From the NCBI RefSeq assembly GCF_020179835.1, contig NZ_JAIUDA010000004.1, forward strand, positions 186,001-250,000: 64,000 nucleotides of DNA. Direction: 5' to 3'. Below the pieces are notes generated by a model, which was not told where the DNA came from, made no database searches, and saw only the letters and a list, made by a program, of their open reading frames with translations. Position numbers and translations under genes: made by a program. Shown here piece by piece: positions 16,963-25,819 of the stretch (positions are counted from its first letter, which is position 1; each line of letters starts with the position of its first letter). Origin of the DNA: Pantoea sp. alder81 (lineage in GTDB: Bacteria; Pseudomonadota; Gammaproteobacteria; Enterobacterales; Enterobacteriaceae).

Positions 16963-18153
16963 ATGTCCCATACCGCTATTGCCCAAAATCCTGCCCTGCG
17001 ACGCGCGGGTTTTTTCCTGTTTCTTTTGCTGCTTACTGCCGCCAATCTGCGCACGCCAATTACAGCCACCGGACCCATACTGGAGAATATCCGCGCCAGT
17101 TTTGGACTGAGCGCCAGTGCTGCAGGCGTGATCAACTTCTTACCGCTGCTGATGTTCGCCACACTGGCACCGCCTGCTGCCTGGTTTGGTAATCGTTTTG
17201 GTCTGGAACGCAGTTTGTGGGGCTCACTGCTGCTGATCACGCTGGGGTCGCTGCTGCGCATTTCCGGCAGTGAAAACGCCATGTGGGCGGGTACGTTGAT
17301 TCTGAGCTCCGGTATTGCCGCCGCCAACGTATTGCTGCCGCCACTGATCAAGCGTGACTTTACCGAGCACACAGCGCGCTACATCGGGTTGTATGCCATG
17401 GTGATGGGAATTTCAGCCAGTATCGCATCAGGCATTGCGGTGCCTTTGGCTGAGGCCAGCTCAGCAGGCTGGCGCCTGTCGCTCGCGGTGTGGTTAGTGC
17501 CGGCGTTTATCGCCCTGTTCGCCTGGCTGCCTTATCTGAAAAAATCGGGTCCGCAAGCACACGCGGCAGCAACCCACAGCGTGACGCGCTCGCCCTGGCG
17601 TTCAGCATTGGGCTGGCAGGTTTCGCTGTTTATGGCCAGTCAGTCACTGCTGTTTTATACCCTGATTGGCTGGTTCACGCCGTTTGCGCAAGACAACGGC
17701 ATCAGTCAGATCGAAGCGGGCGGCATGCTATTCGTCTATCAGATTGTTGCCATTGTCTCCAATCTCGCCTGCATGAGCGCCCTAAAGCGGCTGCGTGACC
17801 AGCGTGCCATTGGCTTTGTCGCTTCATCTTTGATTTTTGCTGCAGTGCTCGGCTTACTGTTGCTGCCGTCATGGTCGCTTTTGTGGTTGATTCTGGCTGG
17901 ACTTGGTGCGGGCGCATCGCTGGTGATCAGCCTGTCGTTGTTTAATCTGCGCACCCAGGATCATCGCCAGGCATCGAAACTCTCCGGTATGGCGCAATGT
18001 GTCGGCTATGGACTAGCAGCACTTGGCCCGCTGTGTTTCGGCATGCTGCACGATGCCAGCGGCAACTGGCTGGTGCCGCTGATCATGCTGCTGGCGGTCA
18101 CAGTGGTTCAGATGGTGATGGCGCTACTGGCGGGCCGCGCCCGCCATATTTGA
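16963..18153 (+). CDS. CynX/NimT-family MFS transporter
   Basis: 396 residues, about twelve membrane segments. The N-terminal LLTAANLRTPITATGPILE and the DNGISQIEAGGML segment are typical of the CynX/NimT branch, which includes the E. coli cyanate transporter CynX and the nitroimidazole exporter YeaN. The substrate here is unknown. The ATG at 16963 gives MSHTAIAQ; an in-frame ATG at 16924 would add 13 residues. Ribosome sites are weak for both. It is convergent with sfnG, three bases apart. Confidence 0.83.
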   Translation: MSHTAIAQNPALRRAGFFLFLLLLTAANLRTPITATGPILENIRASFGLSASAAGVINFLPLLMFATLAPPAAWFGNRFGLERSLWGSLLLITLGSLLRISGSENAMWAGTLILSSGIAAANVLLPPLIKRDFTEHTARYIGLYAMVMGISASIASGIAVPLAEASSAGWRLSLAVWLVPAFIALFAWLPYLKKSGPQAHAAATHSVTRSPWRSALGWQVSLFMASQSLLFYTLIGWFTPFAQDNGISQIEAGGMLFVYQIVAIVSNLACMSALKRLRDQRAIGFVASSLIFAAVLGLLLLPSWSLLWLILAGLGAGASLVISLSLFNLRTQDHRQASKLSGMAQCVGYGLAALGPLCFGMLHDASGNWLVPLIMLLAVTVVQMVMALLAGRARHI

Positions 18154-18155
18154 TG

Positions 18156-19244
18156 TCAGGCCGATATCCGACTCTCCTGCCGTTCGAGTTCACGCATTAG
18201 CGGAATCACTTCGCGGCCGAAGAACTCGACGTCCTCATGGAAGTGCAGAAATGCCAGCAGCAGCAAATCGACGCCTGCGCGCTTCAACGCCATGATGCGC
18301 TCGGCGATCTGTTGCGGGGTGCCGATTAAATTGGTCTTAAAGCCGTCGTTATACTGCACCAGATCTTCAAACGACGATTTTGCCCAGTTGCCCTCACCTT
18401 CTGGTGACGCACTTCCTGCGTTTTTCACCTCATACTGGAAACCTTTAACGGCATCCGGATTGGCTTTTGCGATGATTTCCTGCAATACAGCCTGGGCTTC
18501 CTGCTCAGTATCACGGACGATGACAAATCCGTTTAAACCGATTTTAACCTGATGTCCGTTGGTGTCTGCTTTCGCCTGAATGTCATCAACTTGCTGTCGC
18601 ACACCTTCAGGCGTATTGCCGTTAGTGAAATACCAGTCCGAAACGCGCGCCGCCATATCACGCGCTGCACGTGAGCTGCCGCCCTGGAAGATTTCAGGTA
18701 AGGGTGAAAGGGGTTTAGGTTTTAACGCGTAGTCGCGGAATCGATAAAAATCTCCTGCAAAGGTGAAACTGCCTTCGCGCCAGATACCTTTAAGGCAACG
18801 AATAAACTCTTCAGACCTTAAGTAACGCTCTTCATGATCGAGCCAGGGCTCGCCTATCGCTTTAAATTCTCCGCGGAACCAGCCGCTGACAATGTTAACG
18901 GCAATGCGTGGACCGTAAAGATGGCTGATGGTAGCAATCTGCTTGGCGGCCAGCACGGGATTCCATGGGCCGGGCAGAAGCGCGGCAATCACTTTGAGCT
19001 TTGAGGTGTGGCTAAGCAAATCCTGCGAAAAGGTCACCGATTCATGCTGGTTATCAGCACCGTAACCAGCGGTAAATCGAATCTGCGTCAGGGCATAGTC
19101 GAACCCTGCCTTCTCAGCGATTTTTGCCAGTTCACGGTTATACTCCGCATCCCAACGCGTGCGCTGTTCAATCTGACTGATCACTAATCCACCGGACACA
19201 TTGGGCACCCAGTAAGCAAACTGCAGGGGGGTCTGTTCAGACAT
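18156..19244 (-). CDS. sfnG: FMNH2-dependent dimethylsulfone monooxygenase SfnG
   Basis: 362 residues. It is a bacterial luciferase-like monooxygenase whose sequence matches the SfnG family along its length (FAYWVPNVSGGLV, FTAGYGADNQHESVT, IFQGGSSRAARDMA, SPEGEGNWAKSS). SfnG converts dimethylsulfone to methanesulfinate, letting cells use it as a sulfur source. It needs a flavin reductase, which is not encoded nearby, nor are SfnR or alkanesulfonate genes. The ATG at 19244 has AGGAG at seven bases. Confidence 0.88.
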   Translation of the reverse strand: MSEQTPLQFAYWVPNVSGGLVISQIEQRTRWDAEYNRELAKIAEKAGFDYALTQIRFTAGYGADNQHESVTFSQDLLSHTSKLKVIAALLPGPWNPVLAAKQIATISHLYGPRIAVNIVSGWFRGEFKAIGEPWLDHEERYLRSEEFIRCLKGIWREGSFTFAGDFYRFRDYALKPKPLSPLPEIFQGGSSRAARDMAARVSDWYFTNGNTPEGVRQQVDDIQAKADTNGHQVKIGLNGFVIVRDTEQEAQAVLQEIIAKANPDAVKGFQYEVKNAGSASPEGEGNWAKSSFEDLVQYNDGFKTNLIGTPQQIAERIMALKRAGVDLLLLAFLHFHEDVEFFGREVIPLMRELERQESRISA

Positions 19245-19462
19245 CGGCTTCTCCTGTCGATATATAGCCTAAAAGCATGAATTTTTGATCGTTCCAATCT
19301 TTTCAATATATAAAGGGTCATGCAGTAGCTGTGCCAGAATTGTGTAATGCTTAATCGATTGATTTTATTTAGATGAGAGCGATACTAAACAGCCGAGAAG
19401 TTGCACATACAACAGCAGTTGTTAATCAGCCGCTGCAATTGCAACTGTTGCAGGAGTGTAAA

Positions 19463-19915
19463 TTGAATCTTCGCGTTGAAAAAATCACCCCGGCTATCCC
19501 TGGCTTTTCGCAATTAAAAGCAGAGAGCATGTACCTGGGATTTAATATGCTTCGCAGGCTCGATGACAACTGGCGAAACGGCACTAATCGTTTCGATCTT
19601 CCCGGCGAAAAGCTGTTGGGGCTGTTTTCAGACAATGAACTGATTGGCGTTGGCGGCTTGAACCAGGACCCATTTATGGCGAATTGTCGGGCTGGCAGGG
19701 TTCGTCATCTTTATCTGGCTCAACGCTATCGCGGTATGAAGCTGGGAACGTTGTTACTGCAACAGATCATTAAGGATGCCGAAATCCACTTTGCATTGAT
19801 TAATTCCCATGCACCAAGCACAGCGTTTTCATTTTATGAACGGGCGGGTTTTCATTGCTTAGTGGATCAGGAGATCAGCACGCATCGGCTACAACTCGTT
19901 GTAGTTATTGAGTGA
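19463..19915 (+). CDS. GNAT-family N-acetyltransferase
   Basis: About 150 residues from a TTG start at 19463, which has AGGAG six bases upstream and begins at the domain (NLRVEKITPAI). An ATG at 19373 in the same frame would give 180 residues, but the extra 30 have no domain character and no ribosome site. The acetyl-CoA motif is VRHLYLAQRYRGMKLGTLLLQ, and FSFYERAGFHCL is the typical end of the fold. Its last 11 bases overlap the convergent LysR gene. The acceptor is unknown. Confidence 0.78.
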   Translation: MNLRVEKITPAIPGFSQLKAESMYLGFNMLRRLDDNWRNGTNRFDLPGEKLLGLFSDNELIGVGGLNQDPFMANCRAGRVRHLYLAQRYRGMKLGTLLLQQIIKDAEIHFALINSHAPSTAFSFYERAGFHCLVDQEISTHRLQLVVVIE

Positions 19916-20795
19916 GATGGCGCGAATTCCCATTCTGCAACGCGGCAATAAACTCCTGCATCAGCGGCCTGTTATCGTCCTTCCGCCACACGGCATATAA
20001 GGTGATCTCCAGCGGCAGCCAAGGCAGCATCACCAGCGAAACGGCATCGGCCACCCGACTCGCCAGGCTTTGCTGAATGAATGTGAAACCCAGCCCCGCT
20101 TCAACGCAGGCAAGGGCAGCCATCGGCCCGCTCACCTCGAAGGTAATATCCGGCTGAAAACCTGCTTGCTCACATGCCTCAAGCAATCGTGCACGGGCGG
20201 CCGGGTTCAGTTGTGCGTGGTCGGCTATCCAGCGTTGTTTTTGTAAATCAGCGGGTGTGGGTGCTGCAATGGCCTGTGCTTTCGGCATCGCTAGCAGGAT
20301 CGGTTCTGTCAGCACTTGTTTCTGCGAGAACAGGTTGCCTTTTTCGGGAGGGGTATGCAGCAGCGCGACATCCAGCGCCTTTTCCTCGAGCAGTTCGCGC
20401 TGTTGTCTGGAACGCATGGCGTGCAGATGTATCGCGATGCCTCTCATCTGATCAATCCGCGCAATCGCCTCTGGCAGTATGCGTGAGTGTATCGCCGCCT
20501 CAACATAACCGATATCCAATCGTCCAATATCAACCTGCGTCAGGGTGCGACCGTAATCGGCGAGACGCGCGTGGTGTTGCAGAAAAGGCGTGACCTCATC
20601 CAGAAATTTTCGCCCGGCTTCCGTTAACCGCAGGCGCTTTTTCTCACGATGAAACAGCGTGACACCTAACTCACTCTCAAGTTGTTGGATTTGCCTGCTC
20701 AGTGGGGATGCCGAGATATGCAGTTTTTCCGCCGCCTGACCGACATGTTCCAGCAGCGCCACAGTGGCGAAAGATCGCAGTAATTTAATGTCCAC
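19905..20795 (-). CDS. LysR-family transcriptional regulator
   Basis: 296 residues. The winged HTH covers residues 1-60 (LLRSFATVALLEHVGQAAEKLHISASPLSRQIQQLESELG), and the periplasmic-binding-like effector domain follows. It is divergent from the metallo-hydrolase gene with a gap of about 130 bases, the usual arrangement of a LysR regulator and its target. The inducer is unknown. Confidence 0.9.
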   Translation of the reverse strand: MDIKLLRSFATVALLEHVGQAAEKLHISASPLSRQIQQLESELGVTLFHREKKRLRLTEAGRKFLDEVTPFLQHHARLADYGRTLTQVDIGRLDIGYVEAAIHSRILPEAIARIDQMRGIAIHLHAMRSRQQRELLEEKALDVALLHTPPEKGNLFSQKQVLTEPILLAMPKAQAIAAPTPADLQKQRWIADHAQLNPAARARLLEACEQAGFQPDITFEVSGPMAALACVEAGLGFTFIQQSLASRVADAVSLVMLPWLPLEITLYAVWRKDDNRPLMQEFIAALQNGNSRHLTQ

Positions 20796-20923
20796 AGCTA
20801 TTTTGGTCTCAACTCAGTCGAAAATGATGATAGTCACACCCATCGGTTCACTGCAATATTTCATTGGTGATGCAGCTTAATGATTAAACAGTGTTTTCTC
20901 TTCCGATGATGAACAAGGCGATA

Positions 20924-21769
20924 ATGATGGTTAAACCCTCCTCCTCTCAGCGCGTGGGCAAGTATCTGATCACGGCGATCAGTGACGGCACTATGAAAGC
21001 CAGCCTGGCGCTGCTCTCCGGCATTGATATCCCCGTAGCAGAGTCAATACAAGAGCAATCGGGTATCGATGTGCCGGGTGATATTCATATTTATTGTTAT
21101 CTGATTCGCGGTGAAGGACGCACGATCCTGATCGATAGCGGTATGGGTGCCGTCAATCATATTGGCGGGGAATTACAGCCTAACTTGATAGCGTTGGGTG
21201 TTGACCCCAAAGCCATTGATACCCTGTTGCTGACGCATTGCCATCCCGATCATATTGGTGGCTTACTTAATGCCAACGGGCAACCCGCCTTCGTGAACGC
21301 GCAACTCTATTTGCCTCCGGCTGAAGCGGCATTTTGGCTGGATGACAAAAGACTCGAAACAATGAACGAACGAACGCAAAGAAATGCCTTGCTGGTGCGT
21401 CGAACGATGGATGCTTATCGGCCCAATCTGCACCTGATTGAGCAGGACAACATCAATGCGGATATTCGGGCCATCAATTTACCCGGCCACACTCCGGGCC
21501 ATACCGGATACCTGATTGATTCATGCGATGAGCGTTTACTGATTTGGGGCGATATTGTGCACTACCCGCATATCCAGTTAGCCCGACCAGAGGTTTCCAT
21601 TTCCTTTGATAACGATGCGGCACTGGCCGAAGCCACGCGCAAATCAATTCTCGAACAGGTTTCAAGGGACAAAACGCGGGTAGCAGGCATGCATTTTGGC
21701 GCATCGGCATTTGGCTATATTGAGGGTGATGTGCACTCCGGTTATCTGCTGCGGCCAAAAACTGATTAA
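20924..21769 (+). CDS. MBL-fold metallo-hydrolase
   Basis: About 281 residues. The metal-binding signature HCHPDHIGG (HxHxDH) is followed by a third ligand His in LPGHTPGHTGY and an Asp in LLIWGDIVH, so a dinuclear zinc site is intact. The family includes lactonases that destroy acyl-homoserine-lactone signals, but also many other hydrolases. Start choice: ATG at 20924 with AAGG seven bases upstream; a GTG at 20891 and ATGs at 20906/20909 are also in frame. No signal peptide is evident. A divergent LysR gene probably controls it. Confidence 0.82.
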   Translation: MMVKPSSSQRVGKYLITAISDGTMKASLALLSGIDIPVAESIQEQSGIDVPGDIHIYCYLIRGEGRTILIDSGMGAVNHIGGELQPNLIALGVDPKAIDTLLLTHCHPDHIGGLLNANGQPAFVNAQLYLPPAEAAFWLDDKRLETMNERTQRNALLVRRTMDAYRPNLHLIEQDNINADIRAINLPGHTPGHTGYLIDSCDERLLIWGDIVHYPHIQLARPEVSISFDNDAALAEATRKSILEQVSRDKTRVAGMHFGASAFGYIEGDVHSGYLLRPKTD

Positions 21770-22116
21770 GACGCTGAGCTGTGAAAGTCGTTGACGGTGC
21801 CACGCGTCAGATGATCCTGCGTGGTCGCTGTAAGAAAGGCTTCCAGCAGCCCGGGGAAGCGCGCGTTCAGATCGTCACGACGCAGTGATAACAGATTTTC
21901 ACGGCCGGAAGGCTTCTGCCAGATGACACCACTGTCACGCAGCACGCGCCAGTGATGGGTTAAAGTGGATTTGGACACGCCTTTGAGCAGCGATCCGCAG
22001 GTATGATCACCGCCATCCGCCAGGATATTAACCACGCTCATGCGCATCGGGTTGCCGAGCGCGGCCAATACATTTTCCAGACGGATTTCATCGCGCTGCG
22101 GGTGATTCTCCAGCAT
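21766..22116 (-). CDS. ArsR-family winged-HTH regulator
   Basis: 116 residues. The HTH runs through LENVLAALGNPMRMSVVNIL and SKSTLTHHWRVLRDSGVIW, the standard ArsR pattern. No metal-binding Cys pair of the ELCVCDL type is present, so it probably does not sense arsenic-type metals. The ATG at 22116 follows GAGG at seven bases; an ATG at 22128 lacks one. Its 3' end overlaps the metallo-hydrolase stop by four bases, convergent. Confidence 0.85.
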   Translation of the reverse strand: MLENHPQRDEIRLENVLAALGNPMRMSVVNILADGGDHTCGSLLKGVSKSTLTHHWRVLRDSGVIWQKPSGRENLLSLRRDDLNARFPGLLEAFLTATTQDHLTRGTVNDFHSSAS

Positions 22117-22133
22117 AAGCTGCCTCATGATAG

Positions 22134-22149
22134 TTCGTATAAATACGAA
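22134..22149. promoter_or_regulatory. Palindromic operator ahead of the ArsR gene
   Basis: TTCGTAT-AA-ATACGAA is a perfect 7-bp inverted repeat 18 bases upstream of the chosen ArsR start. ArsR dimers bind such sites, so it is very likely the autoregulatory operator. Confidence 0.6.
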
Positions 22150-22203
22150 GTATCGGGCAGCTTATGCGGGATGTACAGCGCGGCGGCACACCGCGCTGAA
22201 CGC

Positions 22204-23145
22204 CTACTGACTGATGGTCTGTTTCAACGCGGCAATTGATGAGGTGACGCCCGCTTCCACCGACATGGTGAGATCTTCCATCTCCAGTGAAACCCAATCG
22301 TTGTAGCCCATCATACGGACCACCGAGAAGAACTCTTTCCACCACTGCAGATCCTGACCGCAGCCTACAGCCACGTAGTTCCAGGCACGGTTTGCCACAT
22401 CTTCAACCGGCTTGGTCTCCAGCAGGCCGTTGATATTGACCAGACCCCGTTCCATTCGTACATCTTTGCCGTGGCAGTGATGAATCGCCGGGCCCAGTGC
22501 CCGGGCTGCAGCGATCGGATCGGCACCCATCCACAATAAATGGCTAGGATCGAGGTTCAGTCCCACCATGTCTCCCACCGCATTACGCAGACGGAACAGT
22601 GTTTCCGGGTTCCACACCAGCATGGAACTGAAGTTCTCCAGCGCAAACTTCTCAACCCCACTCTGCTTCGCGCGCGCCACCAGCCCTTGCCAGTAAGGAA
22701 TAGCCACTTCATTCCATTGATAGTCCTGGCAGTTTTTCAGTGTCGGCGGCCAGCTCACGGTATAGGTGATCCAGTTAGGAATGGTGTCATGCGGGCTGGC
22801 AGGCGGTAACCCACTCATCATGACAATTTTCTTCACCCCCAACTCACCCGCCAACGCCAGGGCATTTTCAGTATCGCGTTTATGCTTTTGACCAAGTTCA
22901 CCGGGATCCAGCGGGTTGCCCGATACATTCAGGGCGGCAATCGACATCCCGCGACTTTCCAGTGCTTTCAGCAGGTTCTGACGCTGCGTGGCGCTGGCCA
23001 GTAACGCTTCTGTCGGTAAATGCGGCGCAGAAGACCAACCGCCCGTCGTCATCTCAACGCCGTATACGCCCAATTCCAGCAGCTTATCCAGCATTTGTTC
23101 AAACGGCAGATGCCCCAGGCTATCGGTACAAAAAGAGAGTTTCAT
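22204..23145 (-). CDS. Sugar phosphate isomerase/epimerase-family TIM-barrel protein
   Basis: 313 residues of the xylose-isomerase-like TIM barrel family (AP endonuclease 2-type): MKLSFCTDSLGHLPFEQML, LNLDPSHLLWMGADP and IHHCHGKD contain the usual metal-ligand Asp and His residues. Members isomerise sugars, epimerise keto-sugars or hydrolyse 3-keto-glycosides. It follows the Gfo/Idh/MocA gene by eight bases, so the two form one operon. The LacI-type operator array lies upstream of that operon. Confidence 0.82.
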   Translation of the reverse strand: MKLSFCTDSLGHLPFEQMLDKLLELGVYGVEMTTGGWSSAPHLPTEALLASATQRQNLLKALESRGMSIAALNVSGNPLDPGELGQKHKRDTENALALAGELGVKKIVMMSGLPPASPHDTIPNWITYTVSWPPTLKNCQDYQWNEVAIPYWQGLVARAKQSGVEKFALENFSSMLVWNPETLFRLRNAVGDMVGLNLDPSHLLWMGADPIAAARALGPAIHHCHGKDVRMERGLVNINGLLETKPVEDVANRAWNYVAVGCGQDLQWWKEFFSVVRMMGYNDWVSLEMEDLTMSVEAGVTSSIAALKQTISQ

Positions 23146-23153
23146 GGCAATCC

Positions 23154-24332
23154 TTATTGGTAGTTGACCCAGGTCGCGCCGTTGTCGGCGGAACGAACGC
23201 AGTTCTCGATCCAGCGCACGCCTTCCAGTCCGGCATTGATGTCGGGATAGATCAGGTTATCAAGCGTGTGCTGGTCACCACGCTGCGTCGCGCTAATGGC
23301 GATGGCAAACTTCAGGTAGATGTTGGCCCATGACTCAGCCAGACCTTCGGTGTGCAGTGCGCCCAGGCGCTCATCCGCCAGTGCACTTTCATGTAGATAC
23401 GGCATACCATGATGCATGACTTGATTTGGCTGACCTTGTACCTGGTATTTCAGCTCGCCGGGGTTGTAATCACTCCACTCCAGACTGGCGTGTGAACCAA
23501 TAATGCGAATGCTCTGGCTGTCCATTGAACCGGCATTGATCGATGACGCCCACATGCGCCCTACTGCGCCGTTGTCGTAATGCATCAACACCATGGCGTT
23601 GTCTTCCAGTGGCGCGCGTGAGGGGATAAAGCTCTGGCGATCGCACAGCAGCGATTTGACTTTCAGCTGCGGCAGCACCAGCTGCGAGATGTAGAAGGTG
23701 TGAGTCGAAATATCGCCCAGCACAAACGAGGGACCGGCAATTTTCGGATCGACACGCCATTTCTGCGCTTCGCTAAACTTATCGGCGCTGTCATTGGCGC
23801 TGAAGCCGTGGGTGTATTGCAACTCCACCATACGGACTTCACCGATGTCACCGTTGGCAATCATCGCTCGCATCTGCATCAGCAAAGGATGCCCGGAGAA
23901 GCCGTATGTCACGCCGACAATCAGCTTTTTCGCTTCTGCCAGCGCTTTAATCTCCTGTGCCTCCGCGCTGGTGAAGAACAGCGGCTTTTCACAAATCACA
24001 TGAATGCCGGCATTGAGTGCCGCTTTAGTGATCTCAAAATGAGTGCCGTTAGGGGTAGCGATTGAGACGACTTCCACCCCATCGTCACGCTTTGCCTCTT
24101 CCTTAAGCAGCTGCTGGTAGTTGTCATAACAGCGCTCGGGTGCCAGGCCAAGATTGACGCCAAATTCACGCCCGCGCTCGCTATCAATATCAAATGCGCT
24201 AGCCACCATCTGATAGGCCGTATTATCTCGCAAGGCACCGGAGCGGTGTTTATAACCCACCTGGCTCAGGCGACCTCCGCCTATCATTGCCCAGCGAAGT
24301 GGGCGCGGAATACTTTTCTCACCATTCAGCAT
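23154..24332 (-). CDS. Gfo/Idh/MocA-family oxidoreductase
   Basis: 392 residues. The N-terminal Rossmann fold (RWAMIGGGRLSQVGYKHR) is followed by ICEKPLFFTS with the family EKP motif; the substrate domain contains ALADERLGALHTEG and ends near YPDINAGLEGVRWIEN. Close families oxidise myo-inositol, 3-keto-sugars or related glycosides. The ATG at 24332 has AGGAA at the right distance; a reading from 24449 would run through the perfect operator at 24347-24366 and is rejected. It is first gene of a two-gene operon. Confidence 0.84.
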   Translation of the reverse strand: MLNGEKSIPRPLRWAMIGGGRLSQVGYKHRSGALRDNTAYQMVASAFDIDSERGREFGVNLGLAPERCYDNYQQLLKEEAKRDDGVEVVSIATPNGTHFEITKAALNAGIHVICEKPLFFTSAEAQEIKALAEAKKLIVGVTYGFSGHPLLMQMRAMIANGDIGEVRMVELQYTHGFSANDSADKFSEAQKWRVDPKIAGPSFVLGDISTHTFYISQLVLPQLKVKSLLCDRQSFIPSRAPLEDNAMVLMHYDNGAVGRMWASSINAGSMDSQSIRIIGSHASLEWSDYNPGELKYQVQGQPNQVMHHGMPYLHESALADERLGALHTEGLAESWANIYLKFAIAISATQRGDQHTLDNLIYPDINAGLEGVRWIENCVRSADNGATWVNYQ

Positions 24333-24346
24333 AGAGATTCCTGTAA

Positions 24347-24366
24347 TTTTGCACCCGGGTGCAAAA
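24347..24366. promoter_or_regulatory. Perfect 20-bp LacI-type operator O1
   Basis: TTTTGCACCCGGGTGCAAAA is an exact palindrome 14 bases before the Gfo/Idh/MocA start. A central CG pair and this length are typical of LacI-family operators. Related sites occur at 24466-24482 and 24609-24648, and the LacI-family gene is adjacent. Confidence 0.75.
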
Positions 24367-24465
24367 TGAGTTGAGGGTTGATGTTCTGATCCGTCACTGT
24401 TGATTCTTGTTATTTTGCCGGTCACCAGGGTGGATCGCTGTGCCAGCAAAGCCCTGGCAGATACG

Positions 24466-24482
24466 ATGCAACCGAGTGCAAA
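24466..24482. promoter_or_regulatory. LacI-type operator O2
   Basis: ATGCAACCGAGTGCAAA differs at only three positions from the O4 copy TTGCAATCGGGTGCAAA. It lies between O1 and the paired sites. Confidence 0.6.
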
Positions 24483-24608
24483 TAGTTAAAGAAGCCAGCC
24501 ATTCAAGGATGATTCTTGCGCTATATAGCGCAAAATGTCAGCTATGCCGACATTTTAGTCAATGTGGCAAAATGCAATTCAGCGAGAAAGATCACAAATA
24601 CACTTAAA

Positions 24609-24648
24609 TTTGCACCCGATTGCAAAACTCATTGCAATCGGGTGCAAA
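24609..24648. promoter_or_regulatory. Paired LacI-type operators O3/O4
   Basis: TTTGCACCCGATTGCAA (24609-24625) and its exact reverse complement (24632-24648) flank six bases. The result is a perfect 17-bp inverted repeat in which each arm is itself an operator-like near-palindrome. It is about 140 bases upstream of the LacI gene. The rest of the 456-base gap (24333-24788) holds no gene I can support. Confidence 0.7.
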
Positions 24649-24788
24649 GATCAAACATAATCGTAACATCATAAAAACAGGGTTATTTGACGGCATTTGC
24701 ATCACATCTCTGCGCTTAGGTGTTTATTTTCAGTTGGCTTTAACGTTCAATGCTAGGGTCTCCGCCTTTTTATCCCTACGCAGGTGCT

Positions 24789-25802
24789 ATGAGTAAACCA
24801 ACAATTAAGCCCCACAAAGCCACAGCGAGTGATGTCGCGCGTCTTGCAGGCGTCTCAAAATGGACCGTGTCACGCGCTTTCACGCCGGGCGCCTCCATCT
24901 CTGATAAAGCGCGCGAGCAGATAGTGAAGATTGCGGCAGAATTGGGCTATCGCCCCAACCTGTTGGCGCGCAGCCTGTCGCAGAAGAAAACGCACATTAT
25001 CGGTGTGGTGATCGATGAGATGAAGAATCCTCACTCCATGCTGATGCTTGACACGGTAACCCGGCAGTTGCAGCAACGTGGCTATATGGCGTTGTTGCTG
25101 AATATTGGTAGCGGAAAAAATTACAGCGCCGTGCTGACACTTGCCGATCAGCTACAAGTGGATGGCCTGCTGTTTCTCGGCACGGTGTTAACGGACGAAC
25201 TGATCGGCGTGGCGCGAGAGATGCATCAAATTCCGCTGGTGCAGGTGTGCCGAAACAATGATGAGCCTGATATTGATGTGGTGAACGTTGACGGCTTGCG
25301 CGCAGGTAAACAGCTCGGCGAGTTGCTGCTGGCACAGGGTTACACCCGTATCGGCTATATGATGGGCCCGGAAACCAGCAGCCATCACACTCAGCGTCTG
25401 GATGGCCTGCAACTGGCACTCCAGCAGGCCGGATTGACGCTGGAATTGTTACTCACCACGGGCGTGTATTCGCGTGAGCGCAGTTATGAGGTGCTGAGTG
25501 ATTATCTCAACTCACACGCGCCACAGCAGCGGATCAATGCCCTGTTTTGCGAGAACGATATCCTCGCCCTCGGCGCATTGACTGCGCTACGTGAGCACGC
25601 GGGTAACCGTTTTATGGCTGTGGTGGGCTTTGATGATATTGACGAAGCCAGCTTACCGAGTTGGCAGCTGACAACATTCAGTCAGCGCGTGGATTTAATT
25701 GTCACTGAAGCCCTTAACCGGCTGATTGACGGCAAGGCCACTCCAGGTGGTGTTTGGTCTCAGGGAGAATTGCGGATACGACGCTCTCACCTGAAACCCT
25801 GA
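24789..25802 (+). CDS. LacI-family transcriptional regulator
   Basis: 337 residues. The HTH and hinge read TASDVARLAGVSKWTVSRAF, then YRPNLLARSLSQKKT, followed by a periplasmic-binding-like sugar-sensing domain (VVGFDDIDEASLPSWQLTTFSQ at the end). The ATG at 24789 gives MSKPTIKP; a start at 24750 is possible but adds only featureless residues. It should bind the GGGTGCAAA-type sites in the gap beside it and control both divergent arms of the sugar-oxidation locus. Confidence 0.9.
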   Translation: MSKPTIKPHKATASDVARLAGVSKWTVSRAFTPGASISDKAREQIVKIAAELGYRPNLLARSLSQKKTHIIGVVIDEMKNPHSMLMLDTVTRQLQQRGYMALLLNIGSGKNYSAVLTLADQLQVDGLLFLGTVLTDELIGVAREMHQIPLVQVCRNNDEPDIDVVNVDGLRAGKQLGELLLAQGYTRIGYMMGPETSSHHTQRLDGLQLALQQAGLTLELLLTTGVYSRERSYEVLSDYLNSHAPQQRINALFCENDILALGALTALREHAGNRFMAVVGFDDIDEASLPSWQLTTFSQRVDLIVTEALNRLIDGKATPGGVWSQGELRIRRSHLKP

Positions 25803-25819
25803 GGTAACTAGGAGGAGAG

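Noticed and set aside
23154..24449. Longer form of the Gfo/Idh/MocA gene starting at 24449
   Set aside because: It would translate through the perfect operator at 24347-24366, and the ATG at 24332 has its own ribosome site.
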